A program made the position numbers and the translations under genes. A DNA stretch of 9,267 bases from Bacteroidales bacterium UBA6117 (GTDB lineage: Bacteria > Bacteroidota > Bacteroidia > Bacteroidales > VadinHA17). Location of the stretch: contig DIWB01000026.1 of NCBI GenBank assembly GCA_002428385.1, positions 1 through 9,267 of the forward strand, written 5' to 3'. Under the pieces are notes generated by a model. That model saw nothing but the letters and a program-made list of their open reading frames with translations, was not told where the DNA came from and made no database searches. Positions 1 to 5,283 of this stretch are shown piece after piece; the stretch's first letter is position 1, and each line of letters begins with the position of its first letter.

Positions 1-190
1 CCTCCGAAGCCTTGGCGAAGGAGGGGCTTCGACCTTTCTCTTTCTCCGCGGCTTCTCCGGGCTTGAACCTTCGTTAAAACTACGGTTCACAAGGACGGTG
101 GACGCAGTCCACAAGATTTCTGTCTCGTTGGTGGTTTCTTTATGTGGTATGTTTACATTCTAAGGTGTGCCGATATGGTACATTTTATAA
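1..190. repeat. Hairpin-rich non-coding edge upstream of the RAYT
   Basis: I see no convincing coding frame here. At 1-24 there is a symmetric element: CCTCC (1-5) faces GGAGG (20-24), GCC (9-11) faces GGC (14-16), and GAA stands opposite GAA between them, so a hairpin would contain tandem G-A mismatches. A second clean hairpin lies at 98-112 (GTGGAC, loop GCA, GTCCAC). GAACC (65-69) can also face GGTTC (84-88). Such compact imperfect palindromes resemble dispersed intergenic repeats, and their position beside a REP transposase fits that, but I cannot count copies elsewhere in the genome. Confidence 0.4.
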
Positions 191-220
191 CGTAGAGACG
201 CGATTAATCGCGTCTCTACG
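191..220. repeat. REP-like perfect palindrome, copy 1 (upstream of RAYT)
   Basis: This is a perfect 30-bp palindrome. Its half-site is CGTAGAGACGCGATT and the centre lies between 205 and 206. It ends 24 bp before the transposase ATG. The inner 28 bp (half-site GTAGAGACGCGATT) are identical to the copies at 524-551 and within 809-846. Published bacterial REPs served by RAYT transposases carry a GTAG tetranucleotide at the foot of the hairpin; here GTAG opens the element on both strands because it is fully palindromic. Confidence 0.85.
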
Positions 221-244
221 GGGAATCATAACACCATTTTGCCT

Positions 245-817
245 ATGTCTGAAAAATTCCTGAATAAATACCGGATACCTTCTGCCCGGTTACAAACCTG
301 GGATTATGCGAACGATGGTGCATATTATATTACCATTTGCACGAACGGCAGGATACAATATTTTGGTGAAATTGCAGGCGGAACGATGATTTTAAATGGA
401 ACAGGCAAACTGGCAGAACGATTCTGGACCGAAATTCCAAATCATTTCCCTTTCGTCGAATTGGAAAATTTTGTTATAATGCCGAATCATGTACACGGGA
501 TTCTGATAATTAACCGGGGGGTAGTAGAGACGCGATTAATCGCGTCTCTACAATCCCCGTGCATCCCCCAATCCCAACACCAACACCAACCGCAGAAACC
601 TGGCGGATTTGCAGGAAACAAAAACCCGATGTTTCACAGAAATATTTCACGAATTATTCGATGGTACAAAGGGCGGTGTTCGTTTGAAATAAATAAAATA
701 CATCCCGTTTTTGCCTGGCAACCCCGGTTTTATGAACATATTATCCGTGATGTTGCCGAATGGGAACGAATTCGCAATTATATTACCGATAATCCGGCAA
801 ACTGGAAGGGGTTGTAG
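245..817 (+). CDS. REP-associated tyrosine transposase (RAYT, IS200/Y1 family)
   Basis: This single-strand HUH/Y1 transposase is expected to act on REP hairpins, nicking DNA through a tyrosine. From the ATG at 245 it has 190 residues. The early AYYITICTNGR stretch is a strand typical of Bacteroidetes RAYTs. MPNHVHGILII carries the metal-binding HxH (residues 82-84). SRIIRWYKGR follows, and WQPRFYEHIIRD holds the likely catalytic Tyr (about residue 163). The tail YITDNPANWK is also family-typical. A TTG six bases upstream (239) is in frame, but the ATG is preferred; no strong Shine-Dalgarno is visible. Residues about 94-103 (VETRLIASLQ) are encoded by an inserted REP palindrome, in the variable linker between the HUH and Tyr motifs, so the protein may still work. 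The next stretch (QSQHQHQPQKP) is low-complexity. The stop codon lies in a third palindrome copy. The gene is convergent with the aldo/keto reductase. Confidence 0.88.
   Translation: MSEKFLNKYRIPSARLQTWDYANDGAYYITICTNGRIQYFGEIAGGTMILNGTGKLAERFWTEIPNHFPFVELENFVIMPNHVHGILIINRGVVETRLIASLQSPCIPQSQHQHQPQKPGGFAGNKNPMFHRNISRIIRWYKGRCSFEINKIHPVFAWQPRFYEHIIRDVAEWERIRNYITDNPANWKGL
524..551. repeat. REP-like palindrome, copy 2 (inside the RAYT gene)
   Basis: This 28-bp perfect palindrome (half-site GTAGAGACGCGATT, centre between 537 and 538) lies within the transposase reading frame. It begins exactly on a codon boundary and reads VETRLIASLQ together with the next two bases. The element is symmetric, and the opposite strand gives the same peptide. 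It interrupts the linker between HVH and the catalytic Tyr without breaking the frame. Confidence 0.88.
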
Positions 818-846
818 AGACGCGATTAATCGCGTCTCTACAACCC
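809..846. repeat. REP-like palindrome, copy 3 (shared stop-codon element)
   Basis: This is the longest copy: a 38-bp perfect palindrome centred between 827 and 828, made of the common 28-bp core plus five matching pairs outside it. On the plus strand it supplies the last residues Gly-Leu and the TAG stop (815-817) of the RAYT. On the minus strand it supplies Gly-Leu and the TAG stop (840-838) of the aldo/keto reductase. The hairpin would lie at the 3' end of both convergent transcripts, where it could protect or terminate them. No U-tract follows on either strand, so a standard intrinsic terminator is not supported. Confidence 0.88.
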
Positions 847-1896
847 AATATCCCACCTCCTGAAATAAAGCGCCTGCCTTACAACCGGCAGCGTCTTGAA
901 TTCTATTTCTTCCATCTGCGCCTGACTTAATGGCGTGAACTCCGAAGCTATCTTCACGTTTTCCTCGAGCTGTTCAATATTGTCAACTCCAATGATTGTA
1001 GTGCTCACGGGCAGACTCATGTTATAGGTGAGTGCTTCCTTAATATTGATGGTCCCGGGTATCGGCGTCCGTAAACGTGCATCAGTCTGCTGATCAAGCG
1101 GCGGAGGCGTCCACGTGGAAAGGATACGGCTGCGGGTGGTGACTTTCATCCCAATTATCGCCATTCCCTTATTCTGAGCCTCAGGCAACAGGTAGTTCTT
1201 AAAACTCAGATAATGGACATCAGCAGCATTCATTGCAATAAGAATTGCATCGAAAGGATAACGCCTTATAGCTTCGAGCAGAACCAGAGGCTCAAAATGA
1301 CCAGTTATCCCAAGATTCCTGACCACACCTTCGGCTTTGGCTTTTTCAAGGGCTTTTATTGCTCCGTTGGGAGCAAATATCTGGTCAACCTGTTCCTGCC
1401 TCTGAACATTGTGAAGCTGCCACAGGTCGAGGTGATCGGTCTGAAGGTTTTTCAGGCTCTCCTCCAGCAGTCGCATGGATCCATCATATGTGCGGTCGTG
1501 GGTTTTGGTTGACAGCCACACTTCTCCCCTTCGTGTTTTCATCACCCTTCCGATATTCAGCTGGCTGACACCCTGCCCGTACGAGGCTGCCGTATCGATA
1601 TAGTTAATCCCCAGGTCTATGGCCCTGTTGATGATCTTTTCCGACTCTTCTTCCTTACCCTTTATCTCGAGGGTGGCCTGGCCGCCCAGACTGAAAATAC
1701 CCACCTTGTAGCCCGTCCTGCCGAAAGACCTTGTCGGCATTGCGCTGAAAGTAACCGGATTAAAGGGATCTTCATTGTTTTTCTTTAAGGGAAGTACCCT
1801 TTCGTTTCCTTTTGCATCGAATGTTTTTCCTACCGTGACAACGGCTGCGGCTGCTACTCCGTTCCCTAAAAATGTCCTGCGGTTTATCTTTTTCAT
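838..1896 (-). CDS. Aldo/keto reductase with twin-arginine signal
   Basis: This is an NAD(P)H-dependent oxidoreductase of the aldo/keto reductase TIM-barrel superfamily, 352 residues, with its substrate not identifiable. The N-terminus MKKINRRTFLGNG followed by an Ala/Val-rich stretch is a Tat signal, so the folded, cofactor-loaded enzyme is probably exported. The barrel starts near residue 54 (RSFGRTGYKVGIFSLGG). The full catalytic tetrad is visible: Asp101 and Tyr106 in YIDTAASYGQG, Lys131 in LSTKTHD, and His162 in WQLHNVQ. There is no Cys-rich ferredoxin-like tail as in some relatives. The ATG is preceded by AGAGG seven bases away. A promoter fits at 1938-1968. The last two residues (GL) and the stop come from the REP-like palindrome, so the native C-terminus may have been altered. 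Reductases of this kind often accompany sugar metabolism in Bacteroidetes; nothing nearby fixes the substrate. Confidence 0.92.
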   Translation of the reverse strand: MKKINRRTFLGNGVAAAAVVTVGKTFDAKGNERVLPLKKNNEDPFNPVTFSAMPTRSFGRTGYKVGIFSLGGQATLEIKGKEEESEKIINRAIDLGINYIDTAASYGQGVSQLNIGRVMKTRRGEVWLSTKTHDRTYDGSMRLLEESLKNLQTDHLDLWQLHNVQRQEQVDQIFAPNGAIKALEKAKAEGVVRNLGITGHFEPLVLLEAIRRYPFDAILIAMNAADVHYLSFKNYLLPEAQNKGMAIIGMKVTTRSRILSTWTPPPLDQQTDARLRTPIPGTINIKEALTYNMSLPVSTTIIGVDNIEQLEENVKIASEFTPLSQAQMEEIEFKTLPVVRQALYFRRWDIGL

Positions 1897-1937
1897 GACT
1901 GCCTCTTTTTAGTGGTTTCCAATGAGTTCTCTCTTTT

Positions 1938-1968
1938 CAAATATACGTAATCCTGAAGGATGGACATA
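1938..1968 (-). promoter_or_regulatory. Bacteroidetes-type promoter for the aldo/keto reductase
   Basis: Read on the minus strand, TATATTTG (1945-1938) matches the -7 consensus TAnnTTTG exactly. TATG (1968-1965) lies exactly 19 bases upstream and matches the -33 TTTG in three of four positions. The start of transcription would fall near 1931, giving a leader of about 35 nt. Confidence 0.6.
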
Positions 1969-2139
1969 CAGGTTTGACTAGTATCAGCTTATGATATAAA
2001 TCACTCCGAATCCACCCTATTGAAGCACTATTTGAAATCTAATACAGGAAAACAATTGCATCATTCAATATTTTACAATGCTTCCGGACAGAAACCAGCT
2101 TGTGTGTTTCAGCTGAAAGAGTCGCAAAGGAAAATTGCA

Positions 2140-2164
2140 TGTTATAACAATGTTATAACATTGT
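2140..2164. repeat. TGTTATAACA doublet and 18-bp palindrome
   Basis: TGTTATAACA, itself a palindrome, occurs at 2140-2149 and again at 2151-2160. The second copy is the core of an 18-bp perfect palindrome, ACAATGTTATAACATTGT (2147-2164). The overlapping symmetry looks like a protein operator or an AT-rich hairpin. It is about 180 bp upstream of the reductase promoter and about 80 bp downstream of the ABC stop, so its target is unclear. Confidence 0.45.
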
Positions 2165-2192
2165 ATTAATGCTTATTTTACTGGTTAGAAAG

Positions 2193-2241
2193 TCACCCTC
2201 ACAGCTCATCCATTCACGCCTCACACCTCATGCCTCACGCC
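2193..2241. repeat. Heptamer array downstream of the ABC operon
   Basis: Four exact-length heptamers, TCACGCC TCACACC TCATGCC TCACGCC, fill 2214-2241. Three looser units (2193-2213; 6, 7 and 8 bp) precede them. Read in the direction of the ABC operon the unit is GGCGTGA, and the array begins immediately after the ATPase TAG with GGAAGGCGTGA. The octamer array after the TonB receptor has a closely related unit and the same junction. Confidence 0.75.
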
Positions 2242-2245
2242 TTCC

Positions 2246-2956
2246 CTAATTCCCCAAAGCCCCCATCAGACTCAGCTCGAGGTTTTTGAAATATTCCGAT
2301 TCCAGCGAACGCTTTTCGGAAGGTATATCAATCTGCTGTTTCAGTATTATTTGAGCCGGGGGCCGGCTTAGGACTATAATATCATTACCCATAAGAAGTG
2401 CTTCATCGACATCGTGGGTCACAGAAATTACAGTTCTTTTGTCGGCCTGCCACATGCGCGAGAAAATCCGTATGAGGTTTAATTTCAATTTAACATCGAG
2501 CCCCTTGAGCGGTTCATCCATCAAAATAATCTCCGAAGGATATGCAAAAGCCCTTGCTATCGAGACTCTCTGCCTCATGCCCCCGCTAAGCTTCGAGGGG
2601 TAAAAACCGGCAAAATCTTCAAGCTCCATAAGCCTTATGAGCTGACCGGTGATTCTGTGACGCTGATCAGCAGACATTTCCCTCGTGAGAACAAAGTCGA
2701 TGTTTTCCTCAACCGTTTTCCATGGAAGCAGCCTCGGATCCTGAAAGATATAGGAGATTGTCTTCCCCCTGAAGCCTGACAGCTGACCGCTGTCGGGTTT
2801 AATTGTGTCTCCGATAATGTTTAACAAAGTGGTTTTGCCGCAACCCGAAGGACCAAGGATACAGGTTATTGTTCCTTCCTGAAATTCAATGCTGAAGTCA
2901 CTGAAAAGTGAAAGATTATCAAATTTTTTATTAAGCCCTTTTATTTCCAGACTCAT
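2246..2956 (-). CDS. ABC importer ATPase, nitrate/sulfonate/taurine-type
   Basis: This cytoplasmic nucleotide-binding subunit energises the importer, 236 residues, a usual length for the SsuB/TauB/NrtD-like class. All motifs are intact: Walker A GPSGCGKT (35-42), Q-loop in FQDPRLLPW (Gln72), signature LSGGMRQR (123-130), Walker B IILMDEP with Glu148, D-loop LKGLD (150-154) and the switch His181 in VTHDVDEAL. The FQDPRLLPW and HDVDEA wording is typical of the nitrate/sulfonate family. It is the last gene of the operon: its ATG lies two bases after the permease TGA, with GGAG (2969-2966) nine bases upstream inside the permease gene, which suggests translational coupling. The TAG stop abuts the heptamer array. 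Confidence 0.93.
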   Translation of the reverse strand: MSLEIKGLNKKFDNLSLFSDFSIEFQEGTITCILGPSGCGKTTLLNIIGDTIKPDSGQLSGFRGKTISYIFQDPRLLPWKTVEENIDFVLTREMSADQRHRITGQLIRLMELEDFAGFYPSKLSGGMRQRVSIARAFAYPSEIILMDEPLKGLDVKLKLNLIRIFSRMWQADKRTVISVTHDVDEALLMGNDIIVLSRPPAQIILKQQIDIPSEKRSLESEYFKNLELSLMGALGN

Positions 2957-2958
2957 AT

Positions 2959-3717
2959 TCAGGTTCTCCAGGTTATAAATTTGCGTTCAATCCATCTGAT
3001 AATTTTCTCAAATCCGTAACTTATGAGCACTGCAACAATCGTCCAGGCTATCACTGAATCAATATTCAAAAAGGTCTGTGCATTTTGCATCATGGTACCA
3101 ATCCCGTATTCCGGCTGACTGAGTACTTCACCTATAATAATTGCTCTCCATCCTATGCCCAGAGCGCTCGATGCACCGCTGACAATGAAAGGGCTTATTG
3201 CAGGGATATATAATTCGCGGATAATCCTTTCTCTTCTGACCTTGTAAAATCCGGCCATCGTAACGAGGTCCCTGTCTATGCTCCTTATACCATCGCTTAC
3301 ATTGGTAGTGATGAAAGGGAACATTGTAAGCATACCGATGAAAACAGGAACCGAACCCGGATTAAACCAGATAAGGGCAAGAAGAATGATTGAGATTACC
3401 GGTACGGAACGTATGGTGACCAGCAAGGGACGAAGGAAGGCATCAACATATGGATTGATGCCGGTAATGATCCCTGTTCCTATCCCGAGAATCAATGATA
3501 TGACAAAACCAATCAGGCCCCTTGCAACCGTTGAGCCAGCGATCTCAAGGAACCTGCCGTCGGTGAATAAAGTCAAAGTTGTAATCAGGGTTTTCTCAGG
3601 TGAAGGAAGAACAAAATCGGAATTAAAGTTCAATGACAGTATCTTCCATACGATTATCATACAGATCACTGAAGCCAGGCTTATGTATTTTTTATTACCT
3701 GTAAATGAAACTTTCAT
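2959..3717 (-). CDS. ABC importer permease, SsuC/TauC-like
   Basis: This is the inner-membrane channel subunit, 252 residues from the chosen start, with about six hydrophobic segments (first at VICMIIVWKILSL). The cytoplasmic coupling (EAA-type) loop appears as ELYIPAISPFIVSGASSALGIGWRAII, typical of binding-protein-dependent permeases of the nitrate/sulfonate/taurine class. VLPSPEKTL near the N-terminus and FNPGSVPVFIG mid-protein also fit. The ATG at 3717 is chosen because GGAGGG (3733-3728) stands ten bases before it. An in-frame TTG at 3738 would add seven residues but would translate through that Shine-Dalgarno. The start overlaps the 3' end of the binding-protein gene by 23 bp, so the two are probably coupled. 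Confidence 0.92.
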   Translation of the reverse strand: MKVSFTGNKKYISLASVICMIIVWKILSLNFNSDFVLPSPEKTLITTLTLFTDGRFLEIAGSTVARGLIGFVISLILGIGTGIITGINPYVDAFLRPLLVTIRSVPVISIILLALIWFNPGSVPVFIGMLTMFPFITTNVSDGIRSIDRDLVTMAGFYKVRRERIIRELYIPAISPFIVSGASSALGIGWRAIIIGEVLSQPEYGIGTMMQNAQTFLNIDSVIAWTIVAVLISYGFEKIIRWIERKFITWRT

Positions 3718-4660
3718 CGGGTAACTTCCCTCCGACAATATCGGGATTCAATTTATAAAAAACATTCAGATAGTCATTAATTTCACCTTCCACTTCATCT
3801 GCCTTTACAAACCTGAGATTTGATCCGGGTATGGCATGCGCTGCAACAGCCGTGTCGGGAAGAATCCCGTACCGTACGATCAGTACAGCCGCGCTATCGG
3901 GATATTGATTCACCCACCCGGATGAATGCCTGTAGGAATTAATAATCCGCTCAACCAGTTCAGGTTCATGCCTGAGTATGCTTTCACTGCCAAGAAAAGC
4001 TGTTTCAGTAATTTCAATATCCTCTTTTCTGCTCCATTCTGTCTCCAGATTGAAGATGATCCGGATATCCCTGTTTTTCAGGGTAACCAGACTGGCCAAA
4101 GGTTCGGAGAGTATTCCAAGCGCCGCCTGTCCCGCGGCTACCGCATTGGCAAGGTCGATATGGGTGGGAAAACTGTAATCAAGGATCACGTCTTTGTCCG
4201 GATCAATGCCATTCTTCTTAAGAAGATGCCTTAACATAACATCGGGAGTCATTCCCCTGGCCATAACATAAATACGTTTGTTTCTGAGATCTTCCCACGT
4301 CCCGACAAGGGTATCGCTGCCGGCCAGATAGAGAGTTCCCCAGCATGGGATCCCTATCAGCTTGTATTTCAGTCCCTTGTTATACATAATGGCTGCCATG
4401 GTTGTCGGTAGGATTGCAAAGTCTGCCGTACCGTCGAGCATCATTTTACGGACCTGAAGCGGTTCATTCAGTATCTGCACCTCCACCGAATGTCCCGAAC
4501 CGCTGCCCAGGCTGTCGATCAACCTGATCATACCCATAGCCGAAGGACCTTTCAGGGCGGCAATAGTGTAATCCGCACCACCTGGTTCTTTCCCTTGCCG
4601 GCTTCCGCATCCGTAAAGCAGCAAAACAAATATTAATAAGTACCACAGCTTTTTCAGCAT
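3695..4660 (-). CDS. ABC importer substrate-binding lipoprotein (NMT1/SsuA-like)
   Basis: This periplasmic binding protein delivers substrate to the permease. The N-terminus MLKKLWYLLIFVLLLYGCGS is a lipoprotein signal, with the lipid-bearing Cys at residue 18. The residues after Cys (GSRQGKE) are not the acidic run used for surface export in Bacteroidetes, which fits retention facing the inner membrane. The fold is a two-lobe binder: LNEPLQVRKMMLDGTADFAILPTTMAA, then WEDLRNKRIYVMARGMTPDVMLRHLLKKNGI and a second lobe with ANAVAAGQAALGILSEPLASL, as in NMT1/ThiY/SsuA-like proteins. Ligands of that group range from thiamine precursors to sulfonates, nitrate and riboflavin; I cannot choose. An ATG ten codons upstream (4690) is open, but a perfect -7 promoter element (4685-4678) lies inside that extension, so 4660 is the better start. 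First gene of the operon. Confidence 0.88.
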   Translation of the reverse strand: MLKKLWYLLIFVLLLYGCGSRQGKEPGGADYTIAALKGPSAMGMIRLIDSLGSGSGHSVEVQILNEPLQVRKMMLDGTADFAILPTTMAAIMYNKGLKYKLIGIPCWGTLYLAGSDTLVGTWEDLRNKRIYVMARGMTPDVMLRHLLKKNGIDPDKDVILDYSFPTHIDLANAVAAGQAALGILSEPLASLVTLKNRDIRIIFNLETEWSRKEDIEITETAFLGSESILRHEPELVERIINSYRHSSGWVNQYPDSAAVLIVRYGILPDTAVAAHAIPGSNLRFVKADEVEGEINDYLNVFYKLNPDIVGGKLPDESFIYR

Positions 4661-4677
4661 CTCATAAGTTTCTGATG

Positions 4678-4685
4678 CAAAACTA
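4678..4685 (-). promoter_or_regulatory. -7 element for the ABC operon
   Basis: On the minus strand TAGTTTTG (4685-4678) fits TAnnTTTG exactly. The -33 box at the 19-base spacing is poor (GATG at 4708-4705). If used, transcription would begin near 4671 and leave a leader of about 11 nt before the ATG at 4660, which excludes the longer start at 4690. Confidence 0.45.
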
Positions 4686-4733
4686 TCCATTCAGGGAATT
4701 CTTTCATCATTTTTCACCCGGTTTCTTTAAATA

Positions 4734-4843
4734 TAAACCGTGGTAGCGGTTTAACGAAAAAACCACGACAGTGGTTTAATGTGAATAACCGCCGGTGCAA
4801 CCGGCGGCCTACAGCCCCCCCTGATGTCTTACCCTGACAGGGT
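4734..4843. repeat. Cluster of four short hairpins (composite REP-like repeat)
   Basis: Four inverted repeats are packed into 110 bp: TAAACCG/CGGTTTA with a 6-nt loop (4734-4753); AAACCAC/GTGGTTT with loop GACA (4760-4777); CCGCCGGT/ACCGGCGG with loop GCA (4789-4807); and ACCCTG/CAGGGT with a single central A (4831-4843). Units 1, 2 and 4 all end in GGTTTAA and units 2 and 4 share ACAG before it, so they look like diverged copies of one module. The sequence differs from the palindrome around the RAYT. They lie upstream of the plus-strand promoter and could affect either operon, or be dispersed intergenic repeats. Confidence 0.6.
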
Positions 4844-4877
4844 TTAATATTAATAATGTTCAAAAAATCCCTTCCAT

Positions 4878-4908
4878 TTTGTTTACTCAAATAAAATCAC
4901 CACCTTTG
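4878..4908 (+). promoter_or_regulatory. Bacteroidetes-type promoter for the regulator-receptor operon
   Basis: TTTG (4878-4881) is followed after exactly 19 bases by CACCTTTG (4901-4908), which matches TAnnTTTG except for C instead of the first T. Transcription would begin around 4914-4916, about 113 nt before the regulator ATG, so a long structured leader is made. Confidence 0.65.
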
Positions 4909-4914
4909 TGAAAT

Positions 4915-5028
4915 AATTAACAATAGACCAGCTCAGGTCTGAGAAGCACTCCGGATGGCATCCGGAACGCCGTAAGGAGATTCAAGGACGAGCAGGTTAA
5001 AAATCAAATCCAATCCGGAGGTATTCTG
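4915..5028 (+). promoter_or_regulatory. Structured 5' leader, candidate riboregulator of unknown class
   Basis: The leader can form a first hairpin AGACC/GGTCT (4925-4929 with 4936-4940). Its loop GCTC (4931-4934) could pair with GAGC (4990-4993). A second hairpin is TCCGGAT/ATCCGGA (4950-4956 with 4960-4966, loop GGC). The 3' strand ATCCGGA recurs exactly at 5013-5019, overlapping the Shine-Dalgarno GGAGG (5017-5021). CTCCGGAT (4949-4956) can therefore pair instead with ATCCGGAG (5013-5020), an 8-bp helix that would hide the ribosome binding site. Two exclusive foldings of this kind are the hallmark of translational riboswitches or protein-controlled leaders. The sequence does not match the TPP, cobalamin, SAM-I, FMN or glycine cores as I know them. 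The ligand and the class are unknown. Confidence 0.5.
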
Positions 5029-5283
5029 ATGGAAAAGAGAATAGGATCGGCAATAATTCTGATTCAGACGCGCGAAAGTGTTCAGGAACTGAACGAAATC
5101 ATTTCGAAGCATTCCAGTATAATTATCGGTCGCCAGGGCCTGCCCCGCAGCAATGGCGAAAGCATCATCTCTCTTGTTCTTGAAGGTACCACCGATCAGA
5201 TTGGCTCACTTACAGGCCAGTTGGGCCGCTTAAGCGGAATCCAGATCAAATCGGTACTTTTAAAGAACATACATGATGAATAG
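5029..5283 (+). CDS. TM1266-family small regulator ('iron-only hydrogenase system regulator')
   Basis: This 84-residue cytoplasmic protein resembles Thermotoga TM1266, whose fold is ferredoxin-like, close to ACT domains and the nickel-sensing half of NikR. What can be seen is a beta strand RIGSAIILIQ (4-13), a helix SVQELNEIISKHS, then IIGRQGLPRSNGESIISLVLEGTTDQIGSLTGQLGRLSGIQIKSVLLKN. The GRxGlP, SlVleGT and LTGxLGRLxGIxxKS pattern is what I recall for the family. There is no DNA-binding domain, so it may sense a ligand or bind another protein. Family members usually lie with the [FeFe]-hydrogenase maturation genes hydE, hydF and hydG; none are in this window. The Shine-Dalgarno GGAGG stands seven bases before the ATG and may be gated by the leader. 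Its stop overlaps the receptor start. Confidence 0.8.
   Translation: MEKRIGSAIILIQTRESVQELNEIISKHSSIIIGRQGLPRSNGESIISLVLEGTTDQIGSLTGQLGRLSGIQIKSVLLKNIHDE

Larger units (their letters stand above)
1897..2245. other. 349-bp intergenic region between AKR and ABC operon
   Basis: No coding frame is supported. The stretch holds the reductase promoter (1938-1968), a 12-bp palindrome TTTCAGCTGAAA at 2107-2118, the larger TTATAA-centred palindrome at 2147-2164, and a heptamer array at 2193-2241 directly after the ABC operon stop. I see no GC-rich hairpin plus T-tract that would end the ABC transcript on the minus strand, so read-through towards the reductase is possible. Confidence 0.55.
4661..4914. 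other. Divergent intergenic region, promoter side
   Basis: Together with the leader that follows, this is the non-coding space between the ABC operon (minus) and the regulator-receptor operon (plus). It contains a minus-strand -7 element, four small hairpins between 4734 and 4843, and the plus-strand promoter at 4878-4908. No open frame is credible here. Confidence 0.6.

Noticed and set aside
809..846. Bidirectional intrinsic terminator
   Set aside because: The hairpin is strong, but neither side is followed by a T-rich tract, so only a role as a 3' hairpin can be proposed.
647..856. Minus-strand open frame of 69 residues containing VVETRLIASLQ
   Set aside because: It is antisense to the RAYT, and the peptide match arises only because the palindrome reads the same on both strands. 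No family features or ribosome binding site.
1213..1568. Plus-strand open frames opposite the aldo/keto reductase
   Set aside because: The opposite strand encodes the catalytic tetrad and barrel of a complete enzyme; these frames have no recognisable signal or domain.
3278..3724. Plus-strand open frame of 148 residues opposite the permease
   Set aside because: It runs antisense to a clear membrane permease gene with intact family motifs, and its translation shows no domain.
4936..4980. TPP riboswitch, suggested by CTGAGAA and a CCGGAT...CCGTAAGGA stretch
   Set aside because: The conserved CTGATC-GG-TAAT-CC-GCGTAGGGA core is absent and the order of helices does not fit; the resemblance is limited to CTGAGA and GTAAGGA.
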